Positions 41,968-50,611 of a DNA stretch of 64,000 bases are shown here, piece after piece. Positions within the stretch are counted from its first letter, which is position 1. Each line of letters begins with the position of its first letter. Where the stretch lies: the NCBI RefSeq assembly GCF_003386165.1, contig NZ_QRDV01000003.1:186001-250000 (forward strand), read 5' to 3'. Source of the stretch: Winogradskyella eximia (GTDB taxonomy: Bacteria > Bacteroidota > Bacteroidia > Flavobacteriales > Flavobacteriaceae). The translations under genes were made by a program, and so were the position numbers. Under the pieces are notes generated by a model, which saw only the letters and a list, made by a program, of their open reading frames with translations, was not told the DNA's origin and did no database searches.

Positions 41968-42909
41968 ATGAAAATACTACATTTAGACACTAATCATCCT
42001 CTACTCATAAATCAACTTAACGATTTAGGATTCACAAATCATGAAGATTGTACCTCTTCAAAATCAGAAATTGAAGCAAAAATCGCAGATTACGATGGTT
42101 TTATAATCCGTAGTAGATTTACAATAGATCAACCATTTTTAGATGCGGCCAAAAACCTAAAATTTATAGGCAGAGTTGGTGCAGGATTAGAAAACATTGA
42201 TTGTGATTACGCCATAGAAAAAGGAATTCATCTTATTTCTGCACCAGAAGGCAACAGAAATGCCGTTGGTGAACATGCATTAGGTATGTTATTATCACTT
42301 TTCAACAAGCTGAATAAAGCAGATAGAGAAGTAAGACAAGGTAAGTGGTTGCGGGAAGAAAACAGAGGACTGGAGTTAGATGGAAAAACCGTTGGACTCA
42401 TTGGTTATGGTAATATGGGAAAAGCCTTCGCAAAAAAACTAAGAGGTTTCGATGTTAACGTGTTGTGCCATGACATAAAAACTAATGTTGGAGATGCCAA
42501 TGCCAAACAAGTTATTCTCGAAGAATTAAAAGCTAAAGCAGATGTTTTAAGTCTTCATATACCACAAACAGCACAGACTTTAAAAATGGTGAATTCAGAA
42601 TTTATAAACGGCTTTAAAAAACCATTTTGGCTAATTAATACAGCGCGTGGAAAAAGTGTAGTTACAGAAGATTTAGTTACCGCATTAAAATCTGGTAAAA
42701 TATTAGGAGCAGGATTAGATGTTTTAGAATATGAAAAAGCCTCTTTCGAAAATTTATTCTCTTCAGATAATATGCCAGAAGCCTTTCAGTATCTAATAGC
42801 ATCAGAAAACGTTTTACTTTCACCTCATGTTGCAGGCTGGACGATTGAAAGCAAAGAAAAATTAGCGCAAACTATCGTTGATAAAATAGAAGCATTTTTC
42901 AAAAAATAA
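41968..42909 (+). CDS. D-2-hydroxyacid dehydrogenase, NAD-dependent
   Basis: The 313-residue protein is of the phosphoglycerate dehydrogenase-like family. The N-terminal substrate domain is followed by the Rossmann motif VGLIGYGNMGKAF. The catalytic Arg is in NTARGKSVV, the Glu in DVLEYEKASFE and the His in SPHVAGW. It lacks the ACT domain of classical SerA. A serine-pathway role (3-phosphoglycerate) is possible, and so are other 2-hydroxyacids. It is followed 15 bp later by a flavoprotein, suggesting an operon. Confidence 0.88.
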   Translation: MKILHLDTNHPLLINQLNDLGFTNHEDCTSSKSEIEAKIADYDGFIIRSRFTIDQPFLDAAKNLKFIGRVGAGLENIDCDYAIEKGIHLISAPEGNRNAVGEHALGMLLSLFNKLNKADREVRQGKWLREENRGLELDGKTVGLIGYGNMGKAFAKKLRGFDVNVLCHDIKTNVGDANAKQVILEELKAKADVLSLHIPQTAQTLKMVNSEFINGFKKPFWLINTARGKSVVTEDLVTALKSGKILGAGLDVLEYEKASFENLFSSDNMPEAFQYLIASENVLLSPHVAGWTIESKEKLAQTIVDKIEAFFKK

Positions 42910-42924
42910 AAGTACCTTGTAAGC

Positions 42925-44628
42925 ATGTCAGTTTCTCAAAATAACAACACAAAAAACACTTACGATACCATCATTGTTGGCGCTGGAGTTGGTGGATTAT
43001 CAGCAGCAATATGTTTAGCTAGAGCAGGACAAAAAGTATTGGTCTTAGAACAACATGATGTTCCTGGTGGTTGGTGCCATAGCTTCTATCTTAATGGTTA
43101 TCGGTTTACACCAGGAGTTCATTATGTAGGGCTTTTAGATAAAGGTCAATCTACAAGCGAACTCTACGAAGGTTTAGGAATTGCAAACGATATTGCATTT
43201 TACAAAATGAATCCGAAAGGATTTGAGCATTGCTGGATAGAAGATGAACGTTTCGATTATCCTTCAAATTTTGATGATTTTCAAGCGGCTTTGATAGAAC
43301 GTTTTCCTCACGAAAAGAAAGGCATAATTAAATATTTAACCTTGGTTAAAAATGTTGGGAAACAATTGCAACTTATTCCTAAAGTAAAAGGATTATGGCA
43401 ACAAATCACCATTCCGTTTCGCACTAAGCATATGGGTAAATATTCACCATTCAGTTTAAAACGCGTAATTAATTGGCATGTAAAAGATCCGTTGTTACAA
43501 AGTATTTTAAATGTGCAGTTTGGTGACCATGGCTTACCACCTAAAAAAGCAAGTTTTATTATGCATGCTGCTATAATGGCTCATTATTCTGCTGGCGGAT
43601 TTTATCCAATGGGAGGAGGAGGAGCTATTGTTAAAGCTATGACCAATAAAATTAAAAAGCACAATGGTTTAGTACAAACTAGTACTTCTGTAAAACGAGT
43701 TTTAATAGAAGGTGACAAAAAGAAAAAAGCCATTGGTGTAGAACTTGAATCTGGAGAGCAAATTTTTGCAAGTCGAGTAATTTCTAATGCGGATCCAGGT
43801 ATCACCTATTTTAACCTCATAGGAAAAGAAAATATAAGCGCTAAATTGCTAAAAAAACTGAGTAAAACTAAATACTCTTGCACATCTATTATGCTGTTTT
43901 TAACGGTAGACATGGATGTAAAAAAAGCAGGTTTAGACTCTGGTAATATCTGGCTTTTAAAAGATAAAGATTTCGATACCATTTATGATGATTCGCAAAA
44001 CGCAGACATTCTTAAAGGTAACGAATTTCCAGGTATGTTTATTAGTTGCACAACATTAAAAGATCCAATAAGTTTTGATGGACGCTATCACACCTTAGAA
44101 GCTATTACTTATATAAATTACGAAGCTTTTGCTGATTTTAAAGACGAAGACAAGGAACGCTCTGAAGCCTATTTACAATTTAAAGAGCAAATTATTCAGA
44201 AGTTTTTACGCAGTTTAGAAAAGGTGGTTCCTGGCATAACAGCAAGCATTGTACATAAAGAATTGGGCACACCAATAACCAATGAATTTTACATCAATTC
44301 TACTGACGGAAACGTTTATGGTACAGAAAAAAGCCTAAAACATATTGGTCCTTTTGCTTATAAAATGAAAAGTGAGATAGAGAATTTTTATTTATGTGGT
44401 GCAAGTACCGTATCTCATGGTGTTGCAGGAGCAAGTTACTCTGGCGTACAAACTGCAGCTGCTATTTTAGGATGCAGGCAAGATGATTTAATTAAACCAA
44501 ATAAAGAACAACATTTACGCATTTTTGATGCTGAAGATGATACCAACTATCCTGATTGGATGCAAAAGAAAATAGCACTTAAAAAAACCAAATTAGCATC
44601 TAAAGATGTTTTTACATCGGCAAATTAA
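42925..44628 (+). CDS. FAD-dependent carotenoid isomerase / retinol saturase-like oxidoreductase
   Basis: The 567-residue flavoprotein has an FAD fold at the N-terminus (IIVGAGVGGLSAAICLARAG), GGWCHSFYLNGYRF and the closing GVAGASYSGVQTAAAILG motif. The layout matches the phytoene desaturase superfamily, in particular the CrtISO/RetSat branch (PFAM FAD-dependent amine oxidase). A conserved substrate tunnel motif typical of phytoene desaturase is not evident. Substrate may be a carotenoid, retinoid or other lipid. It is probably cotranscribed with the preceding 2-hydroxyacid dehydrogenase. Confidence 0.82.
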   Translation: MSVSQNNNTKNTYDTIIVGAGVGGLSAAICLARAGQKVLVLEQHDVPGGWCHSFYLNGYRFTPGVHYVGLLDKGQSTSELYEGLGIANDIAFYKMNPKGFEHCWIEDERFDYPSNFDDFQAALIERFPHEKKGIIKYLTLVKNVGKQLQLIPKVKGLWQQITIPFRTKHMGKYSPFSLKRVINWHVKDPLLQSILNVQFGDHGLPPKKASFIMHAAIMAHYSAGGFYPMGGGGAIVKAMTNKIKKHNGLVQTSTSVKRVLIEGDKKKKAIGVELESGEQIFASRVISNADPGITYFNLIGKENISAKLLKKLSKTKYSCTSIMLFLTVDMDVKKAGLDSGNIWLLKDKDFDTIYDDSQNADILKGNEFPGMFISCTTLKDPISFDGRYHTLEAITYINYEAFADFKDEDKERSEAYLQFKEQIIQKFLRSLEKVVPGITASIVHKELGTPITNEFYINSTDGNVYGTEKSLKHIGPFAYKMKSEIENFYLCGASTVSHGVAGASYSGVQTAAAILGCRQDDLIKPNKEQHLRIFDAEDDTNYPDWMQKKIALKKTKLASKDVFTSAN

Positions 44629-44825
44629 TAATGCTAATACATTCTCTTTAACTTTTATTATGCCATGTAGTATAATAGAACTAAACGAGTAAAAACAAGA
44701 AATAAAAGCATATAGCATTACTGACTTTATGGTATGATAATGCCCGTTATTGTAACTATTCTAGGATTTATTATATCTTTATTCTCAAGATTAGTACTTC
44801 AGCGTACTACCTAATTACAAATTTT

Positions 44826-45284
44826 ATGCAATACGAAGCTCAATCACCAGAAGATTATATAAGTCAAGTTCCAGAAGAACGCCAAGATTCCTTAAAAAAA
44901 TTACGACAAGTTATAAAAGACAACTTACCAAATGGTTTTGAAGAAGGAATGCAATACAAAATGATTGGTTATTATGTACCACATTCCGTATATCCAGATG
45001 GCTACCATTGCGATCCTAAAACACCTTTGCCTTTTATGAGTTTTGCATCTCAAAAAAACTCAGTAAACCTTTACCATAGTGGTATTTATGCCAACCCAGA
45101 ATTACAAAAATGGTTTGTCACAGAATACCCTAAGCATTGTAAACGTAAATTAGATATGGGCAAAAGCTGTATTAGATTTAAAAAAATGGATGATATACCA
45201 TTTGAATTAATCGGAGAGCTAACAAGAAAAATGACCGCAAAAGAGTGGATTTCCATCTACGAAACTGTAATAAAAAAGAAATAA
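44826..45284 (+). CDS. DUF1801 domain protein
   Basis: The 152-residue protein resembles DUF1801/YdhG-type domains: an LRQVIKDNLPNGFEEGMQYKMIGY segment, then PFMSFASQKNSVNLYHSG and GKSCIRFKKMDDIP. The fold resembles an SRPBCC-like or YjbR-like small domain; no enzymatic activity is known. It sits 57 bp before a VOC gene. The 197-bp gap before it holds no recognisable feature. Confidence 0.8.
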   Translation: MQYEAQSPEDYISQVPEERQDSLKKLRQVIKDNLPNGFEEGMQYKMIGYYVPHSVYPDGYHCDPKTPLPFMSFASQKNSVNLYHSGIYANPELQKWFVTEYPKHCKRKLDMGKSCIRFKKMDDIPFELIGELTRKMTAKEWISIYETVIKKK

Positions 45285-45341
45285 AATTATAAACTTTCAG
45301 AACTTCACTTTGTAAGATTCTGAAATAATTCAGAATATAAA

Positions 45342-45728
45342 ATGAAAAAAAGAGTCACAGGAATTGGTGGATTATTCTTTAAATCTAAAGACCCAAAAGC
45401 CGCAAAAGATTGGTACAATAAACATCTAGGTTTTAATACTGACGATTATGGCTGCACATTCTGGTGGAAAGATAAAGAAGGAAAAGATTGTTCTACCCAA
45501 TGGAGCCCTTTTGCAGAAGATACTAAATATATTGAACCTTCTAAAAAAGACTTTATGTTTAACTACAGAGTAGAAAACTTAAAGGAACTTTTAGAAACTT
45601 TAAAAGAAGAAGGTGTTACTATTGTTGGTGAAATGGAAGAGTATGACTACGGGAAATTTGGTTGGATTTTAGATAACGATGGTAATAAAATTGAGCTTTG
45701 GGAGCCTATAGATAAAGCCTTTTTATAA
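45342..45728 (+). CDS. VOC-family (glyoxalase/bleomycin-like) protein
   Basis: The 128-residue single vicinal-oxygen-chelate domain has two beta-alpha-beta-beta-beta units. It opens with GIGGLFFKSKDPKAAKDWYNKHLGF and closes with FGWILDNDGNKIELWEP, whose Glu is the usual metal ligand. Metal-dependent dioxygenase, glyoxalase or resistance roles are all possible in this family. It precedes a TauE/SafE gene by 15 bp. Confidence 0.88.
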   Translation: MKKRVTGIGGLFFKSKDPKAAKDWYNKHLGFNTDDYGCTFWWKDKEGKDCSTQWSPFAEDTKYIEPSKKDFMFNYRVENLKELLETLKEEGVTIVGEMEEYDYGKFGWILDNDGNKIELWEPIDKAFL

Positions 45729-45743
45729 CTTATAGAATAGTAT

Positions 45744-46508
45744 TTGACCTATTTAGAAATTCTTCAATCTTATAATTTAAATGCATTACAATGGCTTGCC
45801 ATTAGTTGTGCTGTTTTTCTATTGGGTTTATCTAAAGCTGGTATTAAAGGCATAGGTATTATTCTAGTGGTTATACTTGCTTTTGTCTTTGGAGAAAAAG
45901 CATCCACAGGTATTCTACTTCCTATGTTAATTTGCGCTGATATTTTAGCCGTTATTTATTATAATAGACATGCAGATTGGGGAATTATAAAAAAGCTAAT
46001 ACCTTGGATGATTATAGGTGTATTAGTTGGTGTATGGGTTGGTAATGACATTTCAGAATATGTTTTTAAAAAACTTATGGCCTTTATAATTATTATATCT
46101 GTTGCCATAATGTTTTTTCTAGAAAAAATAAAGTCTACAGAACCACCAAGCAACAAATTATTTTCTTCTAGCATGGGATTTTTAGCCGGTTTCACTACGA
46201 TGATAGGCAATTTAGCTGGCCCAGTTTCCAATATCTATTTTTTAACTATGAGATTTCCTAAGAATGAGTTTATTGGAACGGCTGCTTGGTTATTTTTTAT
46301 TATAAATATTTTTAAACTTCCATTTCATATTTTGATTTGGAAAACAGTTACCAAAGAGACTTTAGTTTTAAATTCGGTATTAATACCAGCAGTTCTGATA
46401 GGATTTTTTATTGGTGTGCATATTGTAAAACTAATTTCTAATCTAAACTATAGACGCTTCATTTTAATTGTTACTGCTATTGGTGGTATCATTATGCTAT
46501 TTAGTTAA
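45744..46508 (+). CDS. TauE/SafE-family sulfite/sulfonate exporter-like permease
   Basis: The protein has 254 residues, read from a TTG at 45744; there is no ATG near the first helix. It has about seven to eight membrane helices with the internal-repeat G-x-x-x-x-G patterns: GLSKAGIKGIGIILVV and GFTTMIGNLAGPVSNIYFL. The family exports or imports small organosulfur anions. Context gives no substrate. It probably shares a transcript with the VOC gene. Confidence 0.85.
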   Translation: MTYLEILQSYNLNALQWLAISCAVFLLGLSKAGIKGIGIILVVILAFVFGEKASTGILLPMLICADILAVIYYNRHADWGIIKKLIPWMIIGVLVGVWVGNDISEYVFKKLMAFIIIISVAIMFFLEKIKSTEPPSNKLFSSSMGFLAGFTTMIGNLAGPVSNIYFLTMRFPKNEFIGTAAWLFFIINIFKLPFHILIWKTVTKETLVLNSVLIPAVLIGFFIGVHIVKLISNLNYRRFILIVTAIGGIIMLFS

Positions 46509-46621
46509 CTACTTAAATAATTTTCTCTTATAAATTATTGAAATTTTTATTCCTGAAATTTTTCAAAACATTTTACTACTCTAATTTTGTTAACTTTACA
46601 CCTTAAATAAAATTAAAAAAG

Positions 46622-47152
46622 ATGTCTGAAGATACAAGAAATTTAAGTGATGATATGCTAGATAACACTAAAGAAGGAGTGGATAAAGCTATTGATAGTG
46701 TAAGTGAGAAAACAAATGAAGTTGTAAACAAAACTAAAGACGCATTTGATAGCGCAAAAGATAAAGCTTCTGAATTAGCTGATGACGCAAGCGAAAAACT
46801 TAATGAGTTTACAGATACAGCAAAAGAAACTTATTCTGAAGCTAAAGTAAAGGCATCTGAATTTGCACATGAAGCAGGTGAAAAACTCGATGAATTAACT
46901 GATGCTGCAAAAGAAAAAGCCTCTCATTTAGCAGAAGATGCTAAAGAGACTTATACTGAAACTAAAGCAAAAGCTAAAGAATTTGCAGGTGAAGCTAGTG
47001 AAAAAATGAATGAATTTGCTGGTGACGCAAAAGAAAAAGCATCTAAGTTCGCAGATGCTGCAGAGGATAAATTAGAAGATTTAGCGGAAGATGCTAAAGA
47101 AACGTATACTGAAGCTAAAGGTTTCTTTCAAAAGTTATTTGGAAAGAAATAA
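46622..47152 (+). CDS. LEA-like amphipathic repeat protein (stress protein candidate)
   Basis: The 176-residue highly charged, Ala/Lys/Glu/Asp-rich protein has almost no hydrophobic core. It consists of about ten 11-residue imperfect repeats of the type AKxKAxEFAxExxEKxxE, as in group 3 late-embryogenesis-abundant proteins and apolipoprotein-like helices. No signal peptide or membrane helix is present. Such proteins are disordered when wet and helical on membranes or when drying. The first 12 residues (MSEDTRNLSDDM) closely match the start of the next gene (MSDDNKNLSDDL), so the two are a related pair. Regulation is unknown. Confidence 0.75.
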   Translation: MSEDTRNLSDDMLDNTKEGVDKAIDSVSEKTNEVVNKTKDAFDSAKDKASELADDASEKLNEFTDTAKETYSEAKVKASEFAHEAGEKLDELTDAAKEKASHLAEDAKETYTETKAKAKEFAGEASEKMNEFAGDAKEKASKFADAAEDKLEDLAEDAKETYTEAKGFFQKLFGKK

Positions 47153-47207
47153 AAACTGTTAATGCATTTTCGTTAACTTTATAGCACTAACCAAAAAACA
47201 AAAAAAT

Positions 47208-47693
47208 ATGTCTGACGATAATAAAAATTTAAGCGACGACCTAGATGATATGATAGGTGACGTTAAAGAAGGAGCAAAAAAAGCAGGTGATAAGATAAGC
47301 CAAAAGGCCAATGAGTTTTCTGACGACGCTAAGGAACTTGGTCGTGAGGCTAAACAAGCTGCTAGCGATTTTGCTGATGATGCCAAGCAAGTATTAAGTG
47401 ACGGTAAAAACGTGGCTATCATTGCACATATATGGTGGATAGGTTGGATTATTGCTCTAATTATGAATAATGGAGAGAAAAAAACAGAATTAGGTTCTTT
47501 CTATATTAGACAAATGTTAGGTTTACTATTATTCTCATTCCTCTCATGGATCCCTATACCTTATTTTCCATTTATTATAGGAGTTGCCGGACTCGTATTA
47601 TGGATTATGAGTTTAATCGGAGCCTTAAGTGGAGAGAAGAAACCTGTACCAATTATTGGAGAACAATTTCAAGATTGGTTTAAAAGCCTTTAA
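47208..47693 (+). CDS. LEA-like N-terminus fused to a DUF4870-type membrane domain
   Basis: In this 161-residue protein, residues 1-65 are charged and repeat-like, related to the upstream gene (NLSDDLDDMIGDVKEGAKKAGDKI). From about residue 68 it becomes a membrane domain with two to three helices (AIIAHIWWIGWIIALIM, QMLGLLLFSFLSWIP, FIIGVAGLVLWIMSLIGALSG) and ends IGEQFQDWF. This half resembles the DUF4870/YtxH-type small membrane proteins. The pair looks like a soluble and a membrane-anchored version of the same stress module. Gap to the first gene 55 bp; a terminator follows. Confidence 0.65.
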   Translation: MSDDNKNLSDDLDDMIGDVKEGAKKAGDKISQKANEFSDDAKELGREAKQAASDFADDAKQVLSDGKNVAIIAHIWWIGWIIALIMNNGEKKTELGSFYIRQMLGLLLFSFLSWIPIPYFPFIIGVAGLVLWIMSLIGALSGEKKPVPIIGEQFQDWFKSL

Positions 47694-47698
47694 AATTA

Positions 47699-47730
47699 AA
47701 AAAGCCAGAATTAACATTCTGGCTTTTTTT
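47699..47730 (+). terminator. Rho-independent terminator after the LEA-like pair
   Basis: AAAGCCAGAAT (47701-47711) and ATTCTGGCTTT (47716-47726) with loop TAAC, followed by T's to 47730. Confidence 0.88.
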
Positions 47731-47759
47731 GTTCTAATAAGTATAAATTCAAAAATGGA

Positions 47760-48773
47760 TTAATCATATAAACCATAATCCAAAGGCAACGTATCACCAA
47801 CACGTTGATTTCCCATAACTCCACTAAAATACACACCAATAATAGGTGCATAATTACCATAGGTGTCAATAAAGAATTCATCTATTTCTAATTGCAATTC
47901 TGATTGAAAGTCTTTATCATATAAAATAGAAACGTTCTCCTTTAGACTTACCTTTTTAAAATCAGTATTTTCTACAGCTTCAACAGTAAAATAAGACCAT
48001 TCATTAACGATAAATCCATCGTAAAAAACCAAATACCCTTCGTCTTTAAGGTTTTTATTATAAAGTGAACGCATAAAATGCTGTACAGAACCACTGTATG
48101 CCTGTTCTCTATTTTTGATACTCTTATTTTTTTTGAAATTTTCTAACTCCTTATAAAATGAAGTTCCAAAATATACCACCGAATTTACAGTAAACTCTCT
48201 AGTCTTAAGATTTGCATATTTAAAATTAACTTCGAAATCAATGAGGTCATAAGAGATTTCATACTGTAAGGATTTGTTAAGCACCTTTAACGGCACTTTA
48301 CAACTTGCATATAAGTCTTTCTTATGCTTATCGTATTTTAAAATTAAATCGTTTTCATTTAATATTTTACAAGATTTACCAAACTTAGAATTTCCTAAAA
48401 ATTCTTTTCTGAATAATCTTAATTTTTGTCGTCTAGTTAAACCATCATCATATTCTAGATACACCTCGTCTAAAGCATTATCAGCCTCAACAAGTTCTAT
48501 TACAACATTATTTTTACTTCTAAAATCGGAAATCAAAACCTTGTTATAACCTAAATAAGAAATAACCAAAGTGGATTGTACTGCATCAGTATAGCTTATT
48601 GAAAACTCCCCTTTATCATTTGTGGTTGTCCCTATTGTGGTATTATCAAAATAAACTGAAACTGTTTCTATAGGTTGTTGAGTAAGCCTATCTAACACAC
48701 GGCCTGTAAACGTTTGTGAGAAACAAAAGAGAGGTAGAATAAAGGCAATTATGCTCGCTTTATTTATCCTCAC
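47760..48773 (-). CDS. Carboxypeptidase-regulatory-like domain protein
   Basis: The 337-residue exported protein has a signal peptide to about residue 19 (CFSQ). It then has a CarboxypepD_reg-like beta-sandwich (about 20-95: FTGRVLDRLTQQPIETVSV, GTTTNDKGEFSISY) of the kind found at the N-terminus of SusC-type receptors. The remaining 240 residues are unrecognised, with scattered strands and no barrel. A role as an outer-membrane or periplasmic accessory is likely. The start overlaps the end of the acyltransferase gene by 14 bp. Confidence 0.7.
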   Translation of the reverse strand: MRINKASIIAFILPLFCFSQTFTGRVLDRLTQQPIETVSVYFDNTTIGTTTNDKGEFSISYTDAVQSTLVISYLGYNKVLISDFRSKNNVVIELVEADNALDEVYLEYDDGLTRRQKLRLFRKEFLGNSKFGKSCKILNENDLILKYDKHKKDLYASCKVPLKVLNKSLQYEISYDLIDFEVNFKYANLKTREFTVNSVVYFGTSFYKELENFKKNKSIKNREQAYSGSVQHFMRSLYNKNLKDEGYLVFYDGFIVNEWSYFTVEAVENTDFKKVSLKENVSILYDKDFQSELQLEIDEFFIDTYGNYAPIIGVYFSGVMGNQRVGDTLPLDYGLYD

Positions 48774-50592
48774 TATTATCCATAAATTTTCGTTCTAATT
48801 CGGCCTGAAATTCTTCCATTACGGGTCTCACTGTACTTTCTGGTAAGTCTGCGATTTTTATATACATTAAACCATCTACCGCATTATTAAATAATGGATC
48901 TACATTAAACGCTACAAGTTTGGCATTTTGCTTAATATATTTTTTAAGTAAAACAGGTAATCGTAATGCTCCTGGTTCTACTTCGTCTATAATCTTATCA
49001 AATTTATTTAAATCAGCCTCTGTAGCATCAAATACAAAGTCCTTATCTGCATCCTGTAGCTTTACCTTAAATTCCTTTTTAGGATGCACGTATTGAGCTA
49101 CATAAGGATCATAGTAATGAGACTTCATAAACTCAATCATTAAACTTTTAGAAAAGTTAGAAAATTGGTTACTTATACTCACTCCTCCTATTAAATATTT
49201 ATGTTCTGGATAACGTAAGGTAATATGCACAATACCTTTCCAAAGTAAAAATAAAGGCATTGGTTTTTGCTGGTATTCTTTTATAATAAATGCACGACCC
49301 ATCTCTATAGATTGGCTCATCATTTTATGTAATTCGGGCTCAAAACGGAACAGATCTTGTAAATAAAATCCATCAATTCCGAAACGTTTAAAAATTTGTG
49401 AGCCTAAGCCCATTCTATAAGCTCCTGCGATGACGTTTTTTTCATTATCCCATAAAAACATGTGGTGATAATACGTATCAAATTTATCTAAGTCAATCGC
49501 TTCATTAGTACCTTCACCAACTTCTCTAAAAGTAATCTCTCTAAGTCTCCCAATCTCTCTTAAGATATTAGGAATATCTTTTGCAGAAGCCAAAAACACT
49601 TCGTAATTTTTACTTTCTAAAAGCCTTGCATCATTTATTCTTAATTTATCAACCTCAGCAATCATTATTTTAGGTGCAATAGGAGTAACAATACGTTTTG
49701 GTGGTTTTGATACTTTTAATTGCGATTGCAAATTATCTAAAATCTTAGGTTTGTCTTCAAAAGTTTTAGACAACATATATGTTTTTCGTCTTAAAAATTC
49801 TGAAAACTCAGGCAACGTTTCATGTTCCTTTTGATCTTTTACTGAAATCGGTTTACCTACTCTTACTTTTATTACACGTCGTTTTTGTGTTAATAGCTCT
49901 GAAGGTAATTTTGCTGTTCGGAGTGTATCACTAAGTTTAGACAATCTATAAAATAAACGACTATTTTTAGCATGAAAATAAATAGGAACAACAGGCACTT
50001 CTGCTTTCTGAATTAGCTTCATTGCAGCAACTTCCCACTCCTTGTCAACTACCAATTTTCCATCTCTATACGTAGACACCTCACCTGCTGGAAACACACC
50101 TAATGGATGACCTTCTTTTAAATGTAAAATTGCATTTTTAAAACCAGCGATACTACTTTTGGCATCCTTACGGTCTTCAAAAGGATTTACTGGCATTATA
50201 TATGGTTTAATAGGCTCAATACGATGCAGAAGAAAATTCGCAATGATTTTAAAATCGCTTCGCTGCTCTATCATTAACTTTAATAATAAAATACCATCAA
50301 TACCACCAAGAGGATGATTAGAAATAGTAATGTAAGGACCTTCCTTAGGAAGTCGCTTCATGTCCTCTTCAGGAATTTCGAATTTAATTTGAAACTCGTC
50401 TAAAATCGCATCAAGAAAACCGACATCTTTAAGATGTTTATTACGATTGTAAATTTTATTTAAGGTAGAAATTTTAAGCACCTTCATTAATATCCAACCA
50501 AACAAAGTACCCAAGAAACCATACTTATCAGCATGGATTGCTTTAGCCACTTCTTTTGCGGTTACTAAACCAGTATCAGACGATTTCCCCAT
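48760..50592 (-). CDS. Bifunctional O-acyl/N-acyltransferase for aminolipids (OlsF-like)
   Basis: The 610-residue two-domain protein. Residues about 40-290 form a lysophospholipid acyltransferase-type domain with NHPLGGIDG (H93 and D99), and VFPAGEVSTY as the second motif. Residues about 320-560 form a GNAT/hemolysin-type acyltransferase domain (EVGEGTNEAIDLDKFDTYYHHM and GRAFIIKEYQQKPMPLFLLWKG). The same fusion is known as OlsF in Serratia, making ornithine lipids in one protein; fused proteins of this type exist in Flavobacterium. N-acylation of an amino acid (ornithine or glycine) and O-acylation of the hydroxy-fatty acid are the inferred reactions. The aspartate kinase gene lies 19 bp upstream. 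Confidence 0.75.
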   Translation of the reverse strand: MGKSSDTGLVTAKEVAKAIHADKYGFLGTLFGWILMKVLKISTLNKIYNRNKHLKDVGFLDAILDEFQIKFEIPEEDMKRLPKEGPYITISNHPLGGIDGILLLKLMIEQRSDFKIIANFLLHRIEPIKPYIMPVNPFEDRKDAKSSIAGFKNAILHLKEGHPLGVFPAGEVSTYRDGKLVVDKEWEVAAMKLIQKAEVPVVPIYFHAKNSRLFYRLSKLSDTLRTAKLPSELLTQKRRVIKVRVGKPISVKDQKEHETLPEFSEFLRRKTYMLSKTFEDKPKILDNLQSQLKVSKPPKRIVTPIAPKIMIAEVDKLRINDARLLESKNYEVFLASAKDIPNILREIGRLREITFREVGEGTNEAIDLDKFDTYYHHMFLWDNEKNVIAGAYRMGLGSQIFKRFGIDGFYLQDLFRFEPELHKMMSQSIEMGRAFIIKEYQQKPMPLFLLWKGIVHITLRYPEHKYLIGGVSISNQFSNFSKSLMIEFMKSHYYDPYVAQYVHPKKEFKVKLQDADKDFVFDATEADLNKFDKIIDEVEPGALRLPVLLKKYIKQNAKLVAFNVDPLFNNAVDGLMYIKIADLPESTVRPVMEEFQAELERKFMDNSEDK

Positions 50593-50611
50593 AAAACAAA
50601 TGTAGTAAAGT

